DNA of 5,013 bases from a bacterium. GTDB lineage: Bacteria > Fidelibacterota > UBA2242. Every line of letters starts with the position of its first letter. The stretch's first letter is position 1. The translations under genes and the position numbers were made by a program. Below, in pieces: positions 1 to 5,013 of the stretch. Location: positions 1 through 5,013 of the forward strand of contig JAHIOG010000111.1 in the NCBI GenBank assembly GCA_018895675.1. The letters run 5' to 3'. Below the pieces are notes generated by a model. The model ran no database searches. It was not told the DNA's origin and saw only the letters and a program-made list of their open reading frames with translations.

Positions 1-438
1 GGGAAGCAGGCAGAAAAACTCCAGTCCAATGCCGAATCCGCTTTGAAGCAGGCTGCCCGTGATACTGTGCTTGTGACAAAGGAAAAATTGATAAAGCTGT
101 TTGATAAGGTATTTCAAAGGGAGCTGGGCACCGCCCTCTCGCCGGACTTTATGAAAGAACTGATCATCAAAATAGTGGAGCATTGGAGTGACGGAGCCAA
201 ACTGGAAGTATTGGTCAGCGAGAAAGACCTGGAAAAATTGCGGGAATTGATGTTTGTAAAAAGCCGTTCTGAATTAAAAGACACCCTTACTATAAAAGTG
301 GATAAAGGTATTTCAAAAGGCTTCCGCATCGGGTTAAAAGACAACAATGTCTATTATGATTTTACCGATGAGAGCATCGCGGAATTTCTCGCCGAGTTTT
401 TAAATCCCGGCATAAGAGAAATATTAGATAAAGCGTAA
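1..438 (+). CDS. atpE: V/A-type ATPase subunit E, 5'-truncated by window edge
   Basis: Subunit E is the cytoplasmic peripheral-stalk protein that holds the A3B3 head still against the turning rotor. The frame is open from base 1 to the TAA at 436-438, giving 145 residues with no in-window start. The TTG at 43 is only an internal Leu codon, since good coding sequence continues upstream of it. Family members are about 200 residues, so roughly 50-60 N-terminal residues, part of the stalk coiled coil, lie outside the window. The first 30 visible residues are Ala/Lys/Gln/Glu-rich and helical, as expected for the end of that coil. The C-terminal globular domain carries the recognisable GFRIG (residues 107-111) and YYDFTDESI (118-126) elements of the E family. 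Its stop overlaps the next start by one base (TAATG). Confidence in the family is high, helped by the neighbouring ATPase genes. Confidence 0.93.
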   Translation, partial: GKQAEKLQSNAESALKQAARDTVLVTKEKLIKLFDKVFQRELGTALSPDFMKELIIKIVEHWSDGAKLEVLVSEKDLEKLRELMFVKSRSELKDTLTIKVDKGISKGFRIGLKDNNVYYDFTDESIAEFLAEFLNPGIREILDKA

Positions 439-935
439 TGGATAGATATTACTATTTAGCCGCACAACTTCCGGCACTGTATTTCGACAAGGAACCTTTC
501 ATGACAGTCGAAAGATTCCTGTACGAAGCGCAAAAGTGGTTAATTAAAGGAGATTTAAAGGCTCTGAAAAAAGCGAATATCAATACCATTACGGTGAAAA
601 AATCCGATCTGCCGATTCTCAAGGAATACATACTCTATGAATTTGCCCTGAGGAACGAATTGGTTCAGTACCGTCAAGCCTTGCGCAACCGGCAGGAGCA
701 TAAACCGTTGTTGTTTCCTGTTTCGGTTTTGAAGGAGGGCAATCCGCTGGATGTGGAAAAAAAACTACTCCAATTACGCTTGCAGGCAATAAACGAGCTG
801 GAGTTTGGACATTACTCGGATATTGAATTTCTGGCGTTATATTATCTGAAGCTCCAGATATTACGGAGACTACAGTATTTTGATAAAGATACAGGCAAAG
901 AAAAATTTAAAACATTTGCTGAAATAGGCGTATGA
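438..935 (+). CDS. DUF2764 family protein of the V-type ATPase operon (candidate subunit C counterpart)
   Basis: A 165-residue soluble protein with no signal peptide or membrane segment. I recognise it as DUF2764, a family found in bacterial V-type ATPase operons between the E and A genes. Visible signatures are the N-terminal YYYLAAQLP (residues 4-12), the helical EFALRNELVQYR (68-79) and the C-terminal LYYLKLQILRR (134-144) followed by FDKDTGKEKF. The composition is strongly helical and rich in Leu, Lys and Glu. No catalytic motif is apparent. The start is the ATG at 438, overlapping the atpE stop by one base. No strong Shine-Dalgarno is seen, only a distant AAGAGA, so translation is probably coupled to atpE. 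The 3' end overlaps atpA by four bases (ATGA). Inference: it sits where other operons encode subunit C, the socket between the D shaft and the proteolipid ring, and may do that job. It is only about half the length of a typical C/AC39 subunit of about 330 residues. The function remains unproven. Confidence 0.85.
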   Translation: MDRYYYLAAQLPALYFDKEPFMTVERFLYEAQKWLIKGDLKALKKANINTITVKKSDLPILKEYILYEFALRNELVQYRQALRNRQEHKPLLFPVSVLKEGNPLDVEKKLLQLRLQAINELEFGHYSDIEFLALYYLKLQILRRLQYFDKDTGKEKFKTFAEIGV

Positions 936-2674
936 ATAAGACTAAAGGAAGCATTGTTGGTATTAACGGCAACATGATTTCGGTTGCCTTCGACGGCAAT
1001 ATTATCCAGAACGAGGTGGGTTATGCGATTACCGGCGAGGATCGTCTGAAGTCCGAAGTGATCAAGATTCAGGGTAATATTGCGTTTATGCAGGTGTTTG
1101 AGATCACCAAGGGTTTGAAAATTGGTGACAAAGTGGAATTTACCGGTGAAATGCTCTCGGTGCAACTGGGACCTGGAATTTTAGGAATGGTATATGATGG
1201 TTTACAGAATCCCCTGAACGAACTGGCGGAATTGCACGGCTTTTTCCTGAAGCGAGGCGTGATCCTCGATGCTTTGGATTTCAACAAGAAATGGGAGTTT
1301 ACACCAACGGCTAAAAAAGGTGATATCGTTACAGGAGGCAGTATCCTCGGTCATGTTAGCGAAGGTATTTTCGAGCACAAGATTTTTGTGCCGTTCGACT
1401 ATCAGGGAAATTTTACGGTAAAATCCATCGTTGAGAAAGACAGTTATAAAGTTGATCACGTCATCGCCACAATTGAGAACGACAAGGGCGATCAGTTAGA
1501 ACTTATGATGTATTTTGATTGGCCTGTAAAAATACCAATCACCAATTACCGTGAAAAGATGGTGCCCAAAGAACCATTGGTGACCCAGACTCGTATTATC
1601 GACACCTTTTTCCCGGTTGCCAGGGGTGGAACCTACTGTATTCCCGGTCCTTTCGGCGCCGGTAAAACCGTCCTTCAGCAGGTTACCAGCCGTTTCGCGG
1701 AAGCCGATATCGTGATTATCGCCGCCTGCGGGGAACGCGCCGGCGAGGTTGTGGAAACCCTGCGGGAGTTTCCGGAAATTACCGATCCCCGCACCGGTAA
1801 ATCATTAATGGAACGAACGATCATCATCTGTAACACCAGTTCCATGCCGGTGGCTGCCCGCGAAGCATCGGTATATACAGCGGCAACGCTCGGCGAATAT
1901 TACCGGCAGATGGGTTTGAATGTGCTTTTATTAGCTGATTCAACCTCCCGCTGGGCCCAGGCGATGCGCGAGCTGTCCGGTCGTCTCGAAGAAATCCCCG
2001 GCGAGGAAGCCTTTCCCGCTTACCTGGAATCCCGGATTGCTCAATTCTATGAACGCGCCGGTTTGGTGGAGCTAAACGACGGGAACATGGGAAGTCTGAC
2101 CATCGGCGGGACGGTCAGTCCGGCAGGTGGAAACTTCGAAGAGCCGGTGACTCAATCGACGCTGAAAGTAGTCGGCGCATTTCATGGTTTATCCCGCGAT
2201 CGCTCAAATGCCCGGCGCTACCCGGCAATTCATCCGCTGGAAAGCTGGTCGAAGTACAAGAGTTTTAATCAACCGAAATTGATTGACGACGCCCGAAAAA
2301 TACTGTTTAAAGGGAATGAAGTTCACCAGATGATGCTGGTAGTTGGTGAAGAAGGTACGTCGATTGAAGATTATATCATTTATCTGAAATCCGAATTTCT
2401 CGATAGCGTCTATCTGCAGCAGAACTCTTTTGATTCCGTAGATGGAGCGACATCTCCCGAACGTCAAAAATATGCCTTCAAATATGTCCACGACGTGCTG
2501 ATGACTGAATTCAGCCTGAAAGAAAAAAACGAAGCCCGGAATTTCTTTAATAAAATGCGTCAATTATTCATCGACTGGAACTACATCGATATGAAAGATG
2601 AAGAGTTTAATAAGCAGGAAGCTATAATAACCAAATTGATTGAGGAAAACTCAAGCGATGCAGAAGGTATATAA
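932..2674 (+). CDS. atpA: V/A-type ATPase catalytic subunit A
   Basis: The nucleotide-hydrolysing subunit of the A3B3 head, 580 residues, a normal full length. In order it shows an N-terminal beta-barrel (about 1-70) and the A-specific 'non-homologous' insert (about 117-195, ending in a WPVKIP version of the usual WPVR-P motif). The nucleotide domain follows, with Walker A GPFGAGKT at 239-246 (K245, T246), the catalytic glutamate in GERAGE (E268) and NTSSMPVAAREAS (301-313). Walker B is VLLLAD (331-336) followed by STSRWAQAMREL. The C-terminal helical domain contains the conserved YLQQNSFD (494-501). All residues needed for catalysis are present, and no intein interrupts the P-loop region where archaeal and yeast A subunits can carry one. 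The start is the ATG at 932, inside the upstream stop (ATGA overlap). Only a weak AGG precedes it, so coupling to the upstream gene is likely. The segment RRYPAIHPLESWSKY (428-442) replaces the FPAINWLTSYSLY type of many other A subunits and marks the Chlamydiae/Spirochaetes/FCB-like lineage. Confidence 0.98.
   Translation: MNKTKGSIVGINGNMISVAFDGNIIQNEVGYAITGEDRLKSEVIKIQGNIAFMQVFEITKGLKIGDKVEFTGEMLSVQLGPGILGMVYDGLQNPLNELAELHGFFLKRGVILDALDFNKKWEFTPTAKKGDIVTGGSILGHVSEGIFEHKIFVPFDYQGNFTVKSIVEKDSYKVDHVIATIENDKGDQLELMMYFDWPVKIPITNYREKMVPKEPLVTQTRIIDTFFPVARGGTYCIPGPFGAGKTVLQQVTSRFAEADIVIIAACGERAGEVVETLREFPEITDPRTGKSLMERTIIICNTSSMPVAAREASVYTAATLGEYYRQMGLNVLLLADSTSRWAQAMRELSGRLEEIPGEEAFPAYLESRIAQFYERAGLVELNDGNMGSLTIGGTVSPAGGNFEEPVTQSTLKVVGAFHGLSRDRSNARRYPAIHPLESWSKYKSFNQPKLIDDARKILFKGNEVHQMMLVVGEEGTSIEDYIIYLKSEFLDSVYLQQNSFDSVDGATSPERQKYAFKYVHDVLMTEFSLKEKNEARNFFNKMRQLFIDWNYIDMKDEEFNKQEAIITKLIEENSSDAEGI
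2642..2646 (+). promoter_or_regulatory. Ribosome binding site deciding the atpB start
   Basis: A GAGGA purine run lies inside the 3' end of atpA, 11 bases before the ATG at 2658. It supports that ATG over the in-frame TTG at 2640, which would begin upstream of the run and add six residues not typical of subunit B. Seen in sequence; function inferred. Confidence 0.7.
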
Positions 2675-3959
2675 TAAAATATTAAGTGTAACCGGTAATG
2701 TCATTACCGTCCGCGCGAGCGATGTCGCTTATGAAGAGCTTGCGGAAGTTACAACCCAGCGCGGTAAATCTCTCGCCCAGGTAATTAAACTCGAAAACGA
2801 TATTGTATCGCTGCAGGTCTTTGCCGGCAGCCAGGGTATTGCCACCAACGACGAAATCCGCTTTCTGGGAAATCCCATGCGCGTGACTTTTTCGGATAAT
2901 ATGCTCGGTAGAATTTTCAACGGCAGCGGCGTTCCCCGTGACAGAGGACCGGCGTTAACTGAAAATATGATCGAGATTGCCGGACCGTCGGTAAATCCCG
3001 CCAAGCGCATTATTCCCCGGAATATGATCCGTACTAATATCCCGATGATCGATCTTTTCAACTCTCTGGTGGTTTCCCAAAAGTTGCCGATATTTTCGGT
3101 GTCCGGCGAACCCTACAACGAGCTGCTGGCGCGTATTGCGCTGCAGGCGGAAGTGGATATGATCGTCCTTGGCGGTATCGGATTGAAATACGATCAGTAC
3201 ATGTATTTTAAAAATACTCTGGAAGAGGGCGGGGCTCTGAGCCGGTCGATCTTCTTTGTTCATACAGCGTCAGACCCGATCGTGGAGGGTTTGATGGTGC
3301 CTGATCTCTGCCTGGCGGTAGCGGAACGCTTTGCCTTGAAAGGTAAAAATATTCTCGTTCTGCTCACCGATATGACCAACTTTGCCGACGCGCTGAAGGA
3401 AATCGCCATTACTATGGAACAGGTCCCGTCCAACCGTGGTTATCCGGGGGATCTTTATTCACAATTGGCTGCCCGTTATGAAAAAGCGGTGGATTTTGAT
3501 ACCGCCGGTTCTGTGACGATTCTGGCAGCGACGACCATGCCCGGCGATGACGTCACTCATCCGGTGCCCGATAACACGGGATATATCACCGAAGGTCAGT
3601 TCTATCTGCGAAACGGACGGATTGAACCATTTGGGTCACTCAGCCGTTTGAAACAGCAGGTTAATGATAAAACCCGTGACGATCACCGCGCAATTATGGA
3701 TGGTATGATCCAACTCTATGCCCAGTACAACGAGACCGAAGAAAAACGCGCCATGGGTTTCCGGATGAGCGAATGGGACAAGAAATTGCTGAAATATGGA
3801 AAATTATTTGAATCCAATATGATGGATCTGTCGGTTAATATCGCCCTGGAAGATGCCCTCGATCTGGGTTGGAAAATTTTAGCGGAATGTTTCACGCCGG
3901 AAGAGACCCGTATGAAAACCGATCTGGTTAAAAAATTCTGGCCGAAGGAAGCTGCGTAA
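2658..3959 (+). CDS. atpB: V/A-type ATPase non-catalytic subunit B
   Basis: The regulatory, non-hydrolysing partner of subunit A in the cytoplasmic head. From the ATG at 2658 it has 433 residues, somewhat shorter than the usual 455-480. The N-terminus MQKVYNKILSVTGNVITV is the standard B-subunit beginning, which together with the upstream GAGGA fixes the start. The P-loop position reads SVSGEPYNELLARI (147-160) with no GKT, as expected for the non-catalytic B type (usually SGSGLPHNELAAQI). LTDMTNFADALKEI (236-249) occupies the Walker B region, followed by VPSNRGYPGDLYSQLA. The PDNTGYITEGQFYL element (304-317) and SLSRL (327-331) follow; R330 aligns with the arginine that reaches into the catalytic site from B. 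The stretch between GQFYL and SLSRL is about eight residues shorter than in typical family members. The gene overlaps atpA by 17 bases and atpD by one base (TAATG). Confidence 0.97.
   Translation: MQKVYNKILSVTGNVITVRASDVAYEELAEVTTQRGKSLAQVIKLENDIVSLQVFAGSQGIATNDEIRFLGNPMRVTFSDNMLGRIFNGSGVPRDRGPALTENMIEIAGPSVNPAKRIIPRNMIRTNIPMIDLFNSLVVSQKLPIFSVSGEPYNELLARIALQAEVDMIVLGGIGLKYDQYMYFKNTLEEGGALSRSIFFVHTASDPIVEGLMVPDLCLAVAERFALKGKNILVLLTDMTNFADALKEIAITMEQVPSNRGYPGDLYSQLAARYEKAVDFDTAGSVTILAATTMPGDDVTHPVPDNTGYITEGQFYLRNGRIEPFGSLSRLKQQVNDKTRDDHRAIMDGMIQLYAQYNETEEKRAMGFRMSEWDKKLLKYGKLFESNMMDLSVNIALEDALDLGWKILAECFTPEETRMKTDLVKKFWPKEAA
3945..3949 (+). promoter_or_regulatory. Ribosome binding site of atpD within atpB
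   Basis: AAGGA lies nine bases before the atpD ATG at 3959, within the last codons of atpB. It supports the one-base TAATG overlap as a true start and would let terminating ribosomes reinitiate. Function inferred from position and sequence. Confidence 0.6.
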
Positions 3960-4570
3960 TGGCAAAGATTCGTTTAACTAAAAACGAATTAAAGAACCAG
4001 AAAGAGGCGCTCAAGCGTTATACCCGCTATCTGCCTACACTGGAATTGAAAAAGACCCAACTAGTCAACGAGATCCGGATCATTACCCATCAGATTGAAA
4101 CAATCCGGAAGGAAATAGAGCGCTTCGAACGGGAGCTGTTCCGGTGGGTAGATGTTTTTGGGGAAGAGATCGACATACCGTCTCTTTTCTCCATCGAAAA
4201 GATTGTCACGACCGGTGGAAATATCGCGGGAATAGATATTGATATTTTTAAAGAGGTCATTTTCAAAGATGAAGAATACGACTTTTTTAAGATTCCATTA
4301 TGGGTAGATAGAGGTATCGAAGCCTGCAAAGAACAGATTTCACAAAAAGTCAAAATAATGACCCTTGAAAAACAGATGGGGGTGCTGCGTGAAGAACTCC
4401 GCATCACGATCCAGCGCATTAACCTTTTTGAAAAAGTGAAAATACCGGAAGCCCGGGAAAATATCCGGGTTATCCGGATTTATTTAGGTGATATACAGAC
4501 GGCGGAAGTGGTTCGTGGAAAAATTTCCAAAAGCAAAATACAGAAGAAAAAGGAGCTGGCTGCGGCATGA
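3959..4570 (+). CDS. atpD: V/A-type ATPase subunit D (central rotor shaft)
   Basis: Subunit D is the long antiparallel coiled coil that turns inside the A3B3 head and transmits torque to the proteolipid ring. The protein is 203 residues, the usual size. The N-terminus contains the family pattern RLTKNELKNQK (5-15) and RYLPTLELKKTQL (23-35), and the first helix continues to about residue 65. A middle region (about 65-125) contains the less helical GEEIDIPSLFSI and TTGGNIAGIDID. The C-terminal helix (about 125-180) carries LREELRITIQRINLFEKVKIPEA (split here as residues 143-165), matching the conserved T-Q-R-x-N-x-x-E-x-x-x-I-P block of D subunits. A lysine-rich tail ends the protein. The start overlaps the atpB stop by one base and has its own AAGGA. 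The end overlaps atpI by four bases. No gene for subunit F, the usual partner of D, is seen in the window. Confidence 0.95.
   Translation: MAKIRLTKNELKNQKEALKRYTRYLPTLELKKTQLVNEIRIITHQIETIRKEIERFERELFRWVDVFGEEIDIPSLFSIEKIVTTGGNIAGIDIDIFKEVIFKDEEYDFFKIPLWVDRGIEACKEQISQKVKIMTLEKQMGVLREELRITIQRINLFEKVKIPEARENIRVIRIYLGDIQTAEVVRGKISKSKIQKKKELAAA
4551..4555 (+). promoter_or_regulatory. Ribosome binding site of atpI within atpD
   Basis: AGGAG, preceded by an A-rich run, stands 11 bases before the ATG at 4567. It favours this start over the in-frame ATG at 4579 (Met5), whose spacing would be 23 bases. The resulting MIVPMQKVTL beginning also matches subunit I homologues. Confidence 0.65.
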
Positions 4571-5013
4571 TTGTCCCGATGCAAAAAGTGACCCTGTTTA
4601 TCAGCGCGAGACACAAGGACGCGGCGCTCAGGCAGCTGCGCAAATTGGGCGTTGTTCATATTCAGCATTTAAAGCCGCCGATATCGGATGATATATCAGG
4701 ATTGGAAGCCCGGTTGAATTCCATTGAGAAAAGCCTTTTAATTATTGAGAATAACGTTCAGGGTGTTGCTGATAAAACGGATAAGACAGATAATACAGAG
4801 AAATTGGTCGATGAGATTCTGGCACTGTCGTCAGAAAGGCAACAGAACGACGGCATTATCGAAGAGCAGGAGTCCCTGCTGGCATGGTTTGAACGCTGGG
4901 GAAAAATATCGGCAGCTGACCTTGAGACATTGAAGGATAGAGGAATATACATCCGTCTCTATGATGTCTATAAAAATGTTCTTAAGAATCTGCCCGATGA
5001 CGCTATTGTAGAA
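4567..5013 (+). CDS. atpI: V/A-type ATPase subunit I (a-type membrane stator), 3'-truncated by window edge
   Basis: Subunit I couples ion flow through the membrane to rotation: its soluble N-terminal half joins the peripheral stalk, and its C-terminal helices form the ion half-channels. The frame is open from the ATG at 4567 to the last base (149 residues, no stop), about a quarter of the usual 600-650 residues. Only the cytoplasmic domain is visible, and no membrane segment is reached. The N-terminus MIVPMQKVTLFISARHKDAA followed by LRQLRKLGVVHIQH is the characteristic opening of the family (beta strand, helix, then the LG-VVHI strand). Residues about 43-110 are helical and charged, fitting the start of the long coiled-coil arm, with a DKT-DKT-DNT tandem at 69-77. 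The start overlaps the atpD stop (ATGA). Ion specificity (H+ or Na+) cannot be judged from this part. The proteolipid subunit K gene is expected downstream. Confidence 0.93.
   Translation, partial: MIVPMQKVTLFISARHKDAALRQLRKLGVVHIQHLKPPISDDISGLEARLNSIEKSLLIIENNVQGVADKTDKTDNTEKLVDEILALSSERQQNDGIIEEQESLLAWFERWGKISAADLETLKDRGIYIRLYDVYKNVLKNLPDDAIVE
4771..4797 (+). repeat. Three-copy 9-base in-frame repeat (DKT/DKT/DNT) in atpI
   Basis: Three consecutive nine-base units encode Asp-Lys-Thr, Asp-Lys-Thr and Asp-Asn-Thr at residues 69-77 of subunit I. The units are similar in DNA but not identical, with synonymous third-position changes (ACG/ACA, AAA/AAG). It could be an old tandem duplication in a surface loop or turn of the cytoplasmic arm. 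Confidence 0.5.

Noticed and set aside
43..45. TTG at 43 as the true start of the first gene
   Set aside because: The frame is open and helix-like in sequence up to base 1, and subunit E needs about 50 more N-terminal residues, so the gene is cut by the window edge.
842..1165. Antisense open frames such as this one, and others across the window
   Set aside because: They lie wholly opposite well-identified ATPase genes, their translations show no recognisable family features, and no ribosome binding site or gap favours them.
1646..1669. Possible intein at the subunit A P-loop
   Set aside because: The Walker A motif and its flanks are continuous and the protein is a normal 580 residues long.
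2640..2657. TTG start extending atpB by six residues
   Set aside because: The GAGGA ribosome binding site lies downstream of this TTG, and family members begin at the MQKVYNKI position, which matches the ATG at 2658.
4463..4479. Inverted repeat ATCCGG-5 bases-CCGGAT inside atpD as a possible terminator
   Set aside because: The stem is only six base pairs, it is not followed by a T run, and it lies inside a conserved coding region with two genes still to be transcribed downstream.
4488..4691. Alternative + strand frame across the atpD/atpI junction
   Set aside because: It overlaps both atpD and the start of atpI, which are recognised in their own frames, and its Arg-rich composition looks like an out-of-frame read.

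Overview
The window is a gene-dense, single-strand piece of an operon for a rotary V/A-type ATPase of the bacterial kind. Six genes, all on the + strand, run in the order E (5' end missing), DUF2764 protein, A, B, D, I (3' end missing). Every gene overlaps the next one by 1 to 17 bases, so there is no intergenic DNA, and no promoter, terminator, RNA gene or mobile element can be supported.

Layout: bases 1-438 hold the C-terminal part of peripheral-stalk subunit E. Bases 438-935 hold a 165-residue DUF2764 protein. Bases 932-2674 hold the catalytic subunit A with complete Walker motifs. Bases 2658-3959 hold the non-catalytic subunit B, whose P-loop is degenerate. Bases 3959-4570 hold the central-shaft subunit D. 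Bases 4567-5013 hold the N-terminal cytoplasmic part of the membrane subunit I (a-type).

How they work together: A and B would form the A3B3 head, D the rotating axle, E part of the peripheral stalk, and I the membrane stator that faces the proteolipid ring (subunit K, expected just downstream but not in the window). Genes for canonical subunits C and F are absent from the positions where many archaeal and Thermus-type operons carry them (between E and A). The DUF2764 gene occupies that place.

Organism: the E-DUF2764-A-B-D-I order is known from Chlamydiae, Spirochaetes and the Bacteroidetes/FCB assemblage. The A and B sequences look like that reduced lineage rather than Thermus, Enterococcus or archaea. 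I cannot place the organism more finely from this sequence. The window is core energy metabolism and not an accessory region. Its most interesting item is the small DUF2764 protein, because its role in the complex is not established to my knowledge.
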